38,519 nt of DNA from positions 1 to 38,519 of the forward strand of contig CALBSW010000116.1 of assembly GCA_937967465.1 (NCBI GenBank). Direction: 5' to 3'. Numbering within the stretch: position 1 is the stretch's first letter; each line of letters begins with the position of its first letter. The translations under genes and the position numbers were made by a program. The DNA comes from an uncultured Flavobacteriales bacterium (lineage in GTDB: Bacteria; Bacteroidota; Bacteroidia; Flavobacteriales_D; Sanyastnellaceae). Positions 1 through 9,200 of the stretch are shown one piece after another. The notes beneath the pieces were generated by a model that had not been told where the DNA came from, did no database searches, and was given only the letters and a program-made list of their open reading frames with translations.

Positions 1-333
1 GTCAAGTACCGCAACCCCAATGCGACCAACATGCGCAAGCGGGACGAGCACATGGAGGTGGACCTGCATTTCCATGCACTCACCGGCGCCCGGGACAGTG
101 CGACTCCCCATGAAATGCTGAGCCTGCAGATGGAGCACTTCGACCGCATGATGCGCCGGGCAGAAGAGAAGCGGATTCCCCGGATCATCTTCATTCACGG
201 AGTGGGCCAGGGCCGGCTTAGGCAGGAAATCCGAGACGCTCTGGCCGCCTATTGGCCGCAGTGCACGAGCCGACAGGGCGACCCGAGGAAATACGGGCAC
301 GGCGCCACGGAGGTGCGCTTCAGAGGCGGCTGA
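1..333 (+). CDS. Smr-domain protein, C-terminal part (DUF2027-like)
   Basis: The frame is open from the first base, so the gene starts upstream; 110 codons are visible. The visible part is a Smr (small MutS-related) domain: the EVDLHFHAL strand near its start and the IIFIHGVGQGRLRQEI stretch are the usual Smr signatures (DLHG-like and HGxGxGxLR). In Bacteroidota this C-terminal Smr domain normally follows an N-terminal DUF2027 region, which would lie outside the window. Smr domains are associated with nucleic-acid binding or nicking, but the substrate here is not known. The TGA stop abuts the stop of the convergent gene, forming TGATCA. Confidence 0.85.
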   Translation, partial: VKYRNPNATNMRKRDEHMEVDLHFHALTGARDSATPHEMLSLQMEHFDRMMRRAEEKRIPRIIFIHGVGQGRLRQEIRDALAAYWPQCTSRQGDPRKYGHGATEVRFRGG

Positions 334-1083
334 TCAGTCGCGCTCGGCTTCGAGCCGCTCGCGCATCATGTCTCCCGGGCTGACAGGGAAGGTGAAGCCG
401 TCCAAGGAGATGTCCACCGGGGATTCGAGTTTTTCGGTGCCTTTGAATTGCAGCACGACACGCGGGTCCCGGCTGAATTCCGTGTCGATGGACACCCAGC
501 GGGTGGCCAGACCGAGGTAGGTGCCGATCGCCAAGGACTGGAAGCCCGGTTCGAAACGGGGCCAGAGTCGGCCAATGGTCACTTCTTCTGGACTGGCTTG
601 GCTGTCCGCCCACAGTTCTTGGATGACGGTGCCATTCTCATACCAATAGTGGGCGCTCATCCGCCCGTCGATCTCCCGGTCCCCAGAGACACGCGACATC
701 TGAATGGTGTCGAGCATGGCTTCGCTCAAGGCGCTCTCCGTGCCGAGTTTGGCGGTGCCGAGGTCACTCAGTGCGTAGCGCATGCCGAGCCGCAGGTCCC
801 CCACATGGGTGAGGGTGATGCCGTCGGTGACAACCTGCCGCGCATAGGCACTGTCGCCAGGCGTGTAGAACAAATCCATGCTGCCCTCGACCTTGTTGGG
901 TGGCAGGCCTTGCCCGGCTTCGACCAGTTGCACCAGGTCATAGTGGATGACATGGGTAAAGGCGTACCCTTCGGGGCGGGGCGGATTGGAACCATAAACC
1001 TGGTCAATCAGGTCGGCCTGGGCCGAAGCGGCGAAGGTGAAGCTGAGGGCTGCGGCGAGCAGCGTCAGGGAGCGAAGGTGCAT
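334..1083 (-). CDS. Secreted conserved hypothetical protein
   Basis: 249 aa. I chose the ATG at 1083 because it gives a clean signal peptide (MHLRSLTLLAAALSF, cleavage probably after the SAQA region) and lies 4 nt after TATCTTCA, a -7-like element; the longer upstream frame has no such features. The mature protein is mostly beta-type sequence without a domain I can name. It is probably periplasmic or outer-membrane associated. It follows the secreted protein at 1112-1999 by 28 nt on the same strand, so it may be read from the ferredoxin promoter as well as its own. Function unknown. Confidence 0.75.
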   Translation of the reverse strand: MHLRSLTLLAAALSFTFAASAQADLIDQVYGSNPPRPEGYAFTHVIHYDLVQLVEAGQGLPPNKVEGSMDLFYTPGDSAYARQVVTDGITLTHVGDLRLGMRYALSDLGTAKLGTESALSEAMLDTIQMSRVSGDREIDGRMSAHYWYENGTVIQELWADSQASPEEVTIGRLWPRFEPGFQSLAIGTYLGLATRWVSIDTEFSRDPRVVLQFKGTEKLESPVDISLDGFTFPVSPGDMMRERLEAERD

Positions 1084-1087
1084 GACT

Positions 1088-1095
1088 TGAAGATA
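1088..1095 (-). promoter_or_regulatory. -7-like promoter element TATCTTCA
   Basis: Reads TATCTTCA on the minus strand, 4 nt before the ATG at 1083; fits TAnnTT(T/C) of the Bacteroidetes -7 element. Would give a nearly leaderless transcript. Confidence 0.4.
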
Positions 1096-1111
1096 CGAAG
1101 GGTGCCCGGTC

Positions 1112-1999
1112 TCAGCGCCGGTTTCGCCGGCGGTTTCGTGGACGCGGGTCATTGAAGGGGCGGTCCTGGGGCAGGGCTTGGATCGCGTCGACATTGGGCA
1201 TCAGGACCCACGGAGCCTTGCCTTTCTTGCCTGGAACGAAGGCATCGAACGTCATGTCCGGCCCGTAGTAGGCCGTGATGCCGGTCAAATGGGGCTCGCG
1301 CGGAGCGAGGTGGTCAAACAGGATGGACTCCGTCTGGCCATTGCGTCCCTTGGTGGCCGGCTGGTGCCGCAAGGACGCTTGTACGGCGTCGGCGTACTCG
1401 AGGACATGGCGGCGCGCCATGCCGAGGGGCGTCTTGAGCACGGGCGCCCCGAACCGCAGGCCGCGGCTGCGCAGCTGAAGGGGCTCGATGATTTTGCGCG
1501 TCACCTGCGCATCGGCATCGTCCCAACCGAGGAGCAGGTAGGTGTTCTTGTCCACGGCATCGGGCACCATGGCGTAGTACAACGCACCGGGCCATTGGTC
1601 TGGCGAGTAGTTCTGCTGGTCAGAGGGACGGTCTGCGCTGCTGGGGTCGAGGAGGCGGGTGAAGCGAAGTTCCCCGTCGTCATTCTGGTCGATGACCAAT
1701 CCGCCATAGCCTGACGTCCGGTCGGGGTGGGGCCAGTTCCATGTGAACACCCGAACCCGTCCATCCGAGGATTGCACGCTCGCCATGAAGTCGGTGCTCG
1801 TGGGCCATGCTTCGAAAGCCCCGTCCGCGCTGAGCCCTTGTTCGAGGGCCTCGGCCAGCGTGGTGCTGATGGTCAGGCAATCCTGCCCTGAACAGGTGGC
1901 GAGGGAGGCGTGAAGGGGACGAATGGACGCAAAGGGATCGTCCTGGGCGAAAAGTTGGACCCCCACCGCCAAGGACAAGGCGAGCAGCCCGGCCCGCAT
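1112..1999 (-). CDS. Secreted conserved hypothetical protein, Bacteroidota type
   Basis: 295 aa. The start is fixed by signal peptide MRAGLLALSLAVGVQLFAQ and by the TGATG junction: the ATG at 1999 shares its A with the stop of the ferredoxin gene, implying translational coupling. Motifs such as FTWNWPHPD, YLLLGWD and FDHLAP recur in a conserved Bacteroidota family of unknown function. The protein ends in a very basic Arg/Asn tail (RPRNRRRNRR). Probably periplasmic. The link to the ferredoxin is by gene order only. Confidence 0.8.
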   Translation of the reverse strand: MRAGLLALSLAVGVQLFAQDDPFASIRPLHASLATCSGQDCLTISTTLAEALEQGLSADGAFEAWPTSTDFMASVQSSDGRVRVFTWNWPHPDRTSGYGGLVIDQNDDGELRFTRLLDPSSADRPSDQQNYSPDQWPGALYYAMVPDAVDKNTYLLLGWDDADAQVTRKIIEPLQLRSRGLRFGAPVLKTPLGMARRHVLEYADAVQASLRHQPATKGRNGQTESILFDHLAPREPHLTGITAYYGPDMTFDAFVPGKKGKAPWVLMPNVDAIQALPQDRPFNDPRPRNRRRNRR

Positions 2000-2346
2000 C
2001 AGAGGTGCATGAAGGCCTTCTTGGCCAGCAGCTGGTCTTCGGACTCCCGGTGGTCCGGGTCGTCGACGCAGCAGTCCACCGGGCAGACGGCGGCGCATTG
2101 GGGTTCGTCGTGGAAGCCTACACATTCGGTGCACTTGTCGGTGGCGATGTAGTAAACGTCCATGCTCCCCGGTTCTTGTGTGGCATCGGCTTCGATGGCG
2201 CCGGCAACGGGGTGGGTGCCGCTGCCTTTCAAGCCCGTTCCATCCGCAAAGGTCCACTCGGCACCCCCTTCATAGATGGCGTTGTTGGGGCATTCCGGTT
2301 CGCAAGCGCCGCAATTGATGCAGGCGTCGGTGATCATGATGGCCAT
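1999..2346 (-). CDS. 4Fe-4S dicluster ferredoxin
   Basis: 115 aa, cytoplasmic electron carrier. The start MAIMITDACINCGAC is at 2346; the frame upstream of it is not ferredoxin-like. First cluster motif: CINCGACEPECP (CxxCxxCxxxCP). Second: CTECVGF...QCAAVCPVDC (CxxC, about eight residues, CxxxCP). The insertion between the clusters and the ending LLAKKAFMH are typical of the Bacteroidota ferredoxin found next to a LuxC-type reductase. It is divergent from that reductase and first in the unit leading to two secreted proteins. An exact TATTTTTG -7 element lies 22 nt upstream. Redox partner unknown. Confidence 0.93.
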   Translation of the reverse strand: MAIMITDACINCGACEPECPNNAIYEGGAEWTFADGTGLKGSGTHPVAGAIEADATQEPGSMDVYYIATDKCTECVGFHDEPQCAAVCPVDCCVDDPDHRESEDQLLAKKAFMHL

Positions 2347-2368
2347 GGAGTGTTCTTTCTGCTCGTCG

Positions 2369-2376
2369 CAAAAATA
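2369..2376 (-). promoter_or_regulatory. -7-like promoter element TATTTTTG (ferredoxin)
   Basis: Exact TAnnTTTG match on the minus strand, 22 nt before the ferredoxin ATG. It faces away from the reductase element at 2405-2412. Confidence 0.5.
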
Positions 2377-2404
2377 ACCGCTGAGGCCCTCCAATGTTGC
2401 GGTC

Positions 2405-2412
2405 CATCTTTG
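2405..2412 (+). promoter_or_regulatory. -7-like promoter element CATCTTTG (acyl-CoA reductase)
   Basis: CATCTTTG, one mismatch to TAnnTTTG, 20 nt before the ATG at 2433. Confidence 0.4.
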
Positions 2413-2432
2413 CACTCCATTCAGTTGTCCCC

Positions 2433-3485
2433 ATGGAAACCCACAATGTCTCCGCCCGTCCCGTCGATGTCGAACGCGCCCGCACCGTGCTCGGTGCCCT
2501 GCGCGAGGGGTTGATCTCCGCCATCGGCGACACCCCGGTGGAGGCTTGGGCCCCGCTGCACGCCGCCATGCGCGCCGCAGAGCACCACAACGGCTGGTTC
2601 AGCCTGTCCGAAGTTCGGCATGCTGCAGAAGTGTGGTCGGACGCCCTTCAAGCGGAGGCGGTCGAGGCGTGGTTGAGCGGGTTGACGGAGGAAGCCGGAT
2701 CCGGTCAACCGCAGACCTTGGGCATCGTGATGGCGGGCAACATTCCGTTTGTCGGATTGCACGACCTGATTTGCGGGGTGGTCTCCGGGCACCGCGTCCA
2801 CGCCAAGCCCAGCCGGGACGACGCCGGCCTGATTGCGGCCCTGATTCAGGGGTGGGCCAAGGTGTGCCCCGGCATCGGTGAGCAGGTTCAGGTGGTCGAC
2901 CGACTCGACGGATTCGATGCCGTCATCGCCACCGGAAGCCGCAACAGCGGCCGCTATTTCCAGCATTACTTCAGCAAGGTGCCGCACATCATCCGGGGAC
3001 AGCGCACGTCCGTGGCCGTCCTGGATGGCACGGAAAGCGAGGCGCAACTCGTGGCCTTGGCCGAGGACATTTTCCGCTATTACGGGCTGGGGTGCCGCAA
3101 CGTCACCCAGGTTTTCATTCCACAGGACTTCGACCTCGATCGGTTGTTCGCGGCACTGGTGGGTTGGTCTCACCTGGCCGATCATCACCGCTATTACAAC
3201 AACTACACCTACCACAAGGCCCTGTGGCTCATGGAAGCTGTGGACCTTCTGGAGAATGGCTTTGTCCTCCTCAAGGAAGACCCCCAGTGGGTATCACCCG
3301 TCGGGGCCTTGCACTACCAGCGATACACGGACCGGGCCGAAGTGGAGGCTCGGCTGGAGGAAGGAAAGGCCCACATCCAGTGCCGCGTGGGGCAGGGGGG
3401 CTTGCCCTTTGGGGCCGCCCAGAAGCCGGGATTGGCGGACTACGCCGATGGGGTGGACACCATGGCCTTCCTGCTGGGACTCTGA
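2433..3485 (+). CDS. Acyl-CoA reductase, LuxC family
   Basis: 350 aa, aldehyde-dehydrogenase-like fold of the LuxC family (acyl-CoA or acyl donor to fatty aldehyde, NADPH-dependent in characterised members). Visible marks: GIVMAGNIPFVGLHD near residue 100, HAKPSRDDAG, IATGSRNSGRYF, and YYGLGCRNVTQVFIP, whose Cys is the likely thioester nucleophile. The start METHNVSARP at 2433 follows a CATCTTTG element by 20 nt; an upstream in-frame start at 2394 would put that element inside the gene. Divergent from the ferredoxin, a pairing common in Bacteroidota. No luxA/B/D/E is nearby, so a luminescence role is not implied; the true substrate is unknown. Confidence 0.88.
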   Translation: METHNVSARPVDVERARTVLGALREGLISAIGDTPVEAWAPLHAAMRAAEHHNGWFSLSEVRHAAEVWSDALQAEAVEAWLSGLTEEAGSGQPQTLGIVMAGNIPFVGLHDLICGVVSGHRVHAKPSRDDAGLIAALIQGWAKVCPGIGEQVQVVDRLDGFDAVIATGSRNSGRYFQHYFSKVPHIIRGQRTSVAVLDGTESEAQLVALAEDIFRYYGLGCRNVTQVFIPQDFDLDRLFAALVGWSHLADHHRYYNNYTYHKALWLMEAVDLLENGFVLLKEDPQWVSPVGALHYQRYTDRAEVEARLEEGKAHIQCRVGQGGLPFGAAQKPGLADYADGVDTMAFLLGL

Positions 3486-3488
3486 CGC

Positions 3489-3496
3489 TAACTTCG
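3489..3496 (+). promoter_or_regulatory. -7-like promoter element TAACTTCG
   Basis: TAACTTCG 4 nt before the ATG at 3501 and 3 nt after the reductase stop. The same octamer precedes the genes starting at 19824 and 21011 on the minus strand. Confidence 0.45.
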
Positions 3497-3500
3497 CGCC

Positions 3501-4670
3501 ATGTTCAAACTGCCCACGCCCGCTTGGTTCCTCGGACTGGTCATCGCCCTCGGATGGGGGTGCAGCACGGAGGTGGACCTCAATGCGCCCTACGAGGAGC
3601 GCACCTTGGCGTTCTGTTTGCTCGACCCGGCTGCAGAGGAGCAGTGGGTGCGCGTCAACCGCACCTGGCTTGGAGAAGGCAACAACCTCGTCTTCGCCCA
3701 GGAGGCCGACAGCAGTGAGTATGCACCAGGCGCGTTGAGCATCACGGTCGAAGGCTTTGACAGCGGGGACACCGGATTCCAGAATCCCCTCGTGTCCTTC
3801 ACTGCGCAGGACACCGTGCTCCAGGACAAGGACGACAACGGCATTTTCTTCGGGCCGGAATACCGCGCCTACCACTTCGAGACTCCCGACGGGCTCGAGA
3901 TCGCTGCGCCCAACGACAACGACGACCTGCGGGTGTACCGGTTGACCGTGGCCTTTGCTGACGGGCGCCCCCCGCTCACGGGCGTCACCACGCTCATCGG
4001 CGAATCCCTCGGCAACATCAGCAATCCCCCCGCGGGCATCCCCGGCTTCAGCTTGAATTTCGCCAGCGGCACCGGCGGGCAGGTGACCTATCCCAACATC
4101 AACTTCAAGTGGTCCTCAACCCCCGGGGCGAAGCGCTACGAGGTGGCCGTGGAGGTGCAATACACCGAACGCATCTGGGCCGATCCAGCCCACACCCAGC
4201 TCGTCTCCGAGACGGAGCGCGTGGCCCGCTGGGACCTCGGCGAGGAAAGTGCATCCGACGACGAAGGGGGCGAGGAGATCAAGCTGCCGACCAACGGCGA
4301 AGCCTTCTACCTCTTCCTGGCCAACAACCTCGAAGCCGACCCGCTCATCACGCGACAGCTCGGCGTTTGGAACGACAACATCGACCGGGTGCGGGCGTTT
4401 GATTTCGTGCTGAGCATTGCCAATGAAGAGCTCGACACCTACCTCGCCGTGAATGCGCCCGTGACCGGCATCATCCAGGAGCGCCCTGTCTACACCAACA
4501 TCGCCGGTGGCTTGGGGCTGTTTGCGAGCCGGACCCAACAGCGCGTCAACGGCCTCGGCATTTCCAAGCCCTCCGTACAGGAGCTGGTCGAAGGGGAGCA
4601 CACAGCCAATCTGCAATTCTGCCTGCCTCCTGAGACCGAGGGCGATGTGGCGGAATACGCCTGTCCCTGA
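3501..4670 (+). CDS. Putative surface lipoprotein, DUF4249-like
   Basis: 389 aa. The N-terminus is a hydrophobic signal ending GWGCSTEVDLNAP, so a lipoprotein Cys near residue 21 is likely although the lipobox is imperfect. The opening of the mature part (EVDLNAP, then short strands leading to VRVNRTWLG) resembles DUF4249 proteins, beta-rich outer-membrane lipoproteins often encoded beside TonB-dependent receptors. No receptor is encoded next to it here. Family assignment is tentative. It has its own TAACTTCG element 4 nt upstream. Confidence 0.7.
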   Translation: MFKLPTPAWFLGLVIALGWGCSTEVDLNAPYEERTLAFCLLDPAAEEQWVRVNRTWLGEGNNLVFAQEADSSEYAPGALSITVEGFDSGDTGFQNPLVSFTAQDTVLQDKDDNGIFFGPEYRAYHFETPDGLEIAAPNDNDDLRVYRLTVAFADGRPPLTGVTTLIGESLGNISNPPAGIPGFSLNFASGTGGQVTYPNINFKWSSTPGAKRYEVAVEVQYTERIWADPAHTQLVSETERVARWDLGEESASDDEGGEEIKLPTNGEAFYLFLANNLEADPLITRQLGVWNDNIDRVRAFDFVLSIANEELDTYLAVNAPVTGIIQERPVYTNIAGGLGLFASRTQQRVNGLGISKPSVQELVEGEHTANLQFCLPPETEGDVAEYACP

Positions 4671-4755
4671 GGCGTTCGCTGCTCTGGTGGACAAACCCGC
4701 GGCTTGTTGTGGATAGCTGACGGCGACCCACCGGCAAACCGTTCCAATTGAGGGG

Positions 4756-4763
4756 GAACTTGC
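4756..4763 (+). promoter_or_regulatory. -7-like promoter element GAACTTGC
   Basis: GAACTTGC 5 nt before the ATG at 4769; weaker fit to TAnnTTTG. Confidence 0.3.
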
Positions 4764-4768
4764 CGCCC

Positions 4769-5227
4769 ATGGCCCACGCCTTCACCTACCAAGCACCTTA
4801 TGGCACCTTCCATTTCTCGGAAGGATTGCTCATGGTGGAATTGGCAGAAGACCTGATTGTGGACCTGCCGCTCATGCAGCGGGTGTCCGCCCAGCGCCTT
4901 GAGCTGCTCGGCGACCGCGAAGTGGCAGAACTGATCGTCATCCCGCGGGCCCACCTGTTGCTGGATCGCGCAGCGTTGACCTGGATGGCACAGGGCGCTT
5001 CCCTGACGGGGGTGCACCACCGCGCCATCGTGGTGCCGGCCCACCTGTTGGTGTGGCGCGACCGCCTCTACCAAATGATCAGCCGCCTGCGTCCAAATGT
5101 CCGAGTGTTCCGGAACCGTCGGGTGGCCAAGGCGTGGCTGCAAGACCGTGCAGGCACCTTCACGCCGCGCGTGCAGCCCCGCGCAGCCGGTCACGTTGAG
5201 CTGGACCTGGAGGTCAGCGGAGCATGA
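4769..5227 (+). CDS. STAS-like (SpoIIAA-like) hypothetical protein
   Basis: 152 aa, cytoplasmic. Start MAHAFTYQAPYG at 4769; the open frame extends upstream only through a TTG. The order of segments (FSEGLLMVEL, DLIVDLPLMQRVSAQR, AELIVIPRAHLLLD, then a C-terminal helix and VRVFRNRRVAKAWL) matches small Bacteroidota proteins with a STAS/SpoIIAA-like fold, sometimes labelled DUF7793. No phosphorylatable Ser is evident. The last 14 nt overlap the convergent T9SS gene. Function unknown. Confidence 0.75.
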   Translation: MAHAFTYQAPYGTFHFSEGLLMVELAEDLIVDLPLMQRVSAQRLELLGDREVAELIVIPRAHLLLDRAALTWMAQGASLTGVHHRAIVVPAHLLVWRDRLYQMISRLRPNVRVFRNRRVAKAWLQDRAGTFTPRVQPRAAGHVELDLEVSGA

Positions 5228-6245
5228 CCCGGGCGCTCTGTCCGGTGTTCTGATTCAGGAGAATCACCGTCCCCGTCGGCCAACCCTCTGTTGAAAGTTG
5301 AACCTGGCCACCGTGTACTTCGGGCGTCGCGTTGTAGAGGATCCGGCCTTGCCCATCGACTGCGGTCCAGCGCTCGCCAATTTGTGCTTCGATGTGGAGG
5401 ATCTCCCCGGCAGTCAGCACGGAAGGGTAGACCTCAAACGCAGCTGGGTTGGACCCCTCCACGGAGGACGGGGCCGGCTTGAATTGCCAGTTGGCCGGAA
5501 TGTCGAGCAGTGCTTGCACACTGAGAACGGGCATGCCTTCCCCGGCGGCGTACCATTCGTAGACCGTGCCTTCGCGCGGCAGGCTGAACCCGATTTCCGC
5601 AGCAGCCAACGCAATGGTATCCTGAGAGGCGAACGTCCGCTTGACGCGCAGACAGTCGTAGCTGCCTCCGGGGAGCAGCAGGGTGCCCCAGCCATCCACT
5701 TCAATGTCGGTCGCACCTTCCGTGGCGTAGTAGAGAATGCCGGGCAGGTCCACTTCAAAGGCCTGCGTGCCGGACAACGTGGCGCCATAGGAGAGGGGCA
5801 GGGGCAGGATTTCCTCAGCGTCGTCGTAGATCACGGGCAAGTCCAGGAAATCGGTGGTGATGCCGAGGCCGATGGTGCGATAGGCGTCGTTGCCAAATTC
5901 ATTGTACACCGTGGCACCGCTGATGGGCAGGGCAAATTCTTCTCCGAAATCGGGCAGGTTGAACGCCGTGAAATGGTCCGCACTGGAAAAGATGAACTGC
6001 GTGGTGAAGCTGGCTTCGCTCATCGGGAAATACGGGGTCTCCGCTTCCGTGGCGACGGTCAAATCGCTGAAGTCCCAGGTGACGCCAGCGCCCCCTTCTT
6101 CGAGGTCACCTGCATTGAGCGGCGGAACTGCCGTGGCGCGGACATAGGTCGTGCCGCCTTGGGGCAAGTCGTTGCTGTCGAGGACGGGTTGGGCGTGGAG
6201 TCCGGCTGCCAAGGCACAGGCGGCCATCAGGAGGAATGTGCGCAT
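5214..6245 (-). CDS. Secreted protein with T9SS sorting domain
   Basis: 343 aa. The start MRTFLLMAACALAAGLHAQ at 6245 gives a signal peptide and lies 4 nt after TACCTTGC; the longer frame upstream runs into tamB. The middle region is beta-rich with no family I recognise. The last ~75 residues (VYPSVLTAGEILHIEA ... VDGQGRILYN ... WPTGTVILLNQNTGQSARVMLR) have the pattern of a type A T9SS C-terminal sorting domain, so the protein should be exported across the outer membrane and attached or released. The 3' end overlaps the convergent STAS-like gene by 14 nt. Confidence 0.85.
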   Translation of the reverse strand: MRTFLLMAACALAAGLHAQPVLDSNDLPQGGTTYVRATAVPPLNAGDLEEGGAGVTWDFSDLTVATEAETPYFPMSEASFTTQFIFSSADHFTAFNLPDFGEEFALPISGATVYNEFGNDAYRTIGLGITTDFLDLPVIYDDAEEILPLPLSYGATLSGTQAFEVDLPGILYYATEGATDIEVDGWGTLLLPGGSYDCLRVKRTFASQDTIALAAAEIGFSLPREGTVYEWYAAGEGMPVLSVQALLDIPANWQFKPAPSSVEGSNPAAFEVYPSVLTAGEILHIEAQIGERWTAVDGQGRILYNATPEVHGGQVQLSTEGWPTGTVILLNQNTGQSARVMLR

Positions 6246-6249
6246 GCCT

Positions 6250-6257
6250 GCAAGGTA
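6250..6257 (-). promoter_or_regulatory. -7-like promoter element TACCTTGC
   Basis: TACCTTGC on the minus strand, 4 nt before the ATG at 6245. Confidence 0.35.
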
Positions 6258-6273
6258 CGCAGAGGCGATGAGG

Positions 6274-9200
6274 TCAAGGCGTGTCCTTGCGCCGGAACAA
6301 GTCTCGGAACCGGTCAAACCGCAGTTGATATGCGGCTCCGATGCCTTGTCGTGGCTCCTCATCGAGTTCGCTTTCCGGCAGCCGATAGCCTTGGATCTCC
6401 CAGCGCCCATCAGGGGTGAGTTTGTAGCGGACATCGACACCGCCGCGGAATTCCGAGCCTTCGAGGGACAGCCCGTCCATGCCTTGCGCCCCCACCGTTC
6501 CGGCAATGTTGAGCCGGTCATTCAGAAGGCGGAGGCCGAGGTCCAGCTCGAACGCATCCTCAGAGCGGAACGCATCCGGGTTGTCGCCCCCACCGAGGCT
6601 GCCGGAGGAGGCGCTGCCGGCATTGGCAGGAACATAGCGCACGCCGATGTCCAGGTCTTCTGAAAGTCCACTGAGCAACTCCGACACGCGGGAGGAAAGC
6701 AGTTCTGAGGCCTGGGCTGTGGCGGTCTGGGAGAACAGGTTGCCCGACCCGCCGGCCGGGATGAATTGCCCCGTGGCCAGCAGCGCGAAGGCCTGCCGTT
6801 CGACTTCTTCGGGGGCTGCCAAGGCGGAATTCACTTGCGCCAGCAATGCCGCGTCTGACGTCTCGTACTCGGGGAATCCTATGGCAAAGCGGAGTTCGGG
6901 AGATTCGAGGGCCCCTTGGATGTCCATGGCCACGGACACTTCGGTGACACCGGGATTGACCAGACCCGGCAGCAAGGGAAGGGGCGTGGCGCGGTGGCGC
7001 GACAGGGCGGTCAAATTGAGCTCCGCGGCGTAAGGGTCCCCATCCCAGTCAATCCGGCCTCCGGGTGCAATGGCGATGCGCTTGGTAAACAGATCGCGCA
7101 GGCTGAACCGATACGCGCCGTCCACCACCGAAATCCCACCTTCCATGGACAGGGGCGCCTCCGGACTCATCCCAATGGCAATGTGTCCCTCGGCCCGGCC
7201 ATCGACCCGTTCCCCGGCCCGGCTGTCGAGCAGGAGCGTCACTTCCGCATCCGGGGTCACGTCGACTTCGAGATCGAGGGTCACGCCGAACGGGGCTTTG
7301 CGCGGGGTGGGGGGCAATTCACCCGAGCCTCCGACAAACCGGATGCCGGTGGGAAGTTCCGCTCCGTCGAGGGCGTCCAGGGGCAATGCGAATGCGGTGC
7401 CGTCGGCACTGGTCAGTTCAGATTCGATGATGACCCCATGGCCGTCTCCAAACACATTCAGCCGGCCCGTGGCCTCCACCGTCCCGTGAAACAGGCGCTG
7501 TGGAGCCGGAGCGAGGTCCATCAACTGGAACGGCGCGTCGGAAAAGTCGAGGTCGACATCGTAGTTCCACTCCGCGAAGTCCGTGTGCAAGACGCTGAGG
7601 TTGAGGAAGGCGATGCCCCCGTTGGGGTCCGTGACGGTCGCGTGGTCCAGGCCGATGTAGTCGGGTGTCAAGGACAAAATGCCCTCTACTTCCAGCGCAC
7701 TGCCTGTGGCCTCGACTTCGACGAGGGGCGCTTGAAAGGTCAACTGTCCCCGCGGCTTGGGCGTGGGGCCGGAGAAGTCGACATGGAGGTGGCCGTCGAG
7801 CTCACCGTCCACGTGGACACCGCCTTTGGCCAGCAAGGGGTCGAGGGTGGAGAGGGGCCAGCGTTCCAAGTCGGCTTCGAGTTGGCGGTCCCAGCCCATG
7901 GCCACGCGGCTCGTCTGGCGTTCACCTTCGAATTGCTGCAAGGTGGCGGCCCAGGCACCGTTGGCCCAATCGCCTTGAATGCACACGTCGCCGAATTCAA
8001 ACCCGTCGGTCTGCGCATCCTGCCATTGGACACTGGCCTCGGCGCCGCGGTCGCTCAGGTCGACCTTCACGGATCCATTCAAATTCCCCGCCAGCTGAGG
8101 CAGGGAGGCGCCCACCAAGCTGGAAGCCCATTCTCCCCAAGCCGCCATCGGCCATCCATTCATTTCGGCCACGAGGTGGCCTGCGGCATGGGACGGCGCA
8201 GTCGGCCGACCCACGATCAGGTCGCCCAAGGCACCTTGCCAGTGCCAATGTTCGACGTCGAGGCTGGTCCAATCCGTCCCCGTCCACACCATGCGAGCGG
8301 GCGCACGGGTGTCCAGTTCCCACCGTCGTCCATAGACGTCGAGCTGTCCACGCAGCCACTCGAGTTCGTGTCGGCCGGCATCCTGCAGGCCGTGCCGCAC
8401 CTGGAATTCACCGGATACAGCTCCTTGCCAGGAGGCCGCCACCGAAGACGCCCGCTCTCCGACACTGACAACGTCCACATCAAGTGCGTCCAAGGCGCCG
8501 TATTGGGCATGGCGCAGTTGCGCGACATCCAATTGCAAAGCCAAAGGGACGGAGTCGCTTTCCAACGTGAGGGAGGTCGATCCAGTGCGCCAAGGCCCGA
8601 AGTGGGCTCCAGTCAGGTCCAGACGGGCCGTCAGTGCCGTGCCATTCCAGGTTCCACGAATGCGGCTTCCGGGGCCGACCGAATGCCGCCCATTGCTCCA
8701 GCGTTCAAGGAGGTCGTCGCGCAGCAGTTCAAGGTGCACCGACCACGGGGCGGACGCGGGCGGGTGATGCTGGGGTTCTTGCCAGCCCGATTCGGACAAT
8801 GCGGCGTGCAGCGGGGTGGTCCAGCCCGCTTCATCCAGGGGCCCTTGAATGGTGCCGCGGATGAAGTCTCCTTCGAGTTGACATTGCACGCGTTGGCCTT
8901 CTCCGTTCAGGAAGGCGGTCCAGCGCTTCATGGACAAAGGCGGTCCGGCAGCGGTGCTTTGGCCGAAGCCGGCCTTGGGAATCCAGCGCGCATCCAGGAC
9001 GTCGATTTGGCCGGACCAAGGTGCCGCCACGTCGCGGGTGCCCACCACCGCATCCAGCCGCATTCGGAGGTCGCCATAGAGCTCGAGTTGTGGGGTCAGG
9101 GCGAGGGGCATGGCCCGGCCCTCGAGGCGGGTCGACAGTTCGATTCCGCGCTCGGAAGGGCTCAGCTCCATTGTCCAAAGGCCGCCAGCGGATTGCAACG

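Noticed and set aside
2433..3485. LuxC homologue as evidence for bioluminescence
   Set aside because: No luxA, luxB, luxD or luxE in the window and LuxC-type reductases are widespread in non-luminous Bacteroidota.
4705..4716. DnaA-box-like TGTGGATAG, and a similar TGTGGACAA near 29212, as signs of an origin
   Set aside because: Single imperfect boxes, no cluster, no dnaA/dnaN or gidA nearby.
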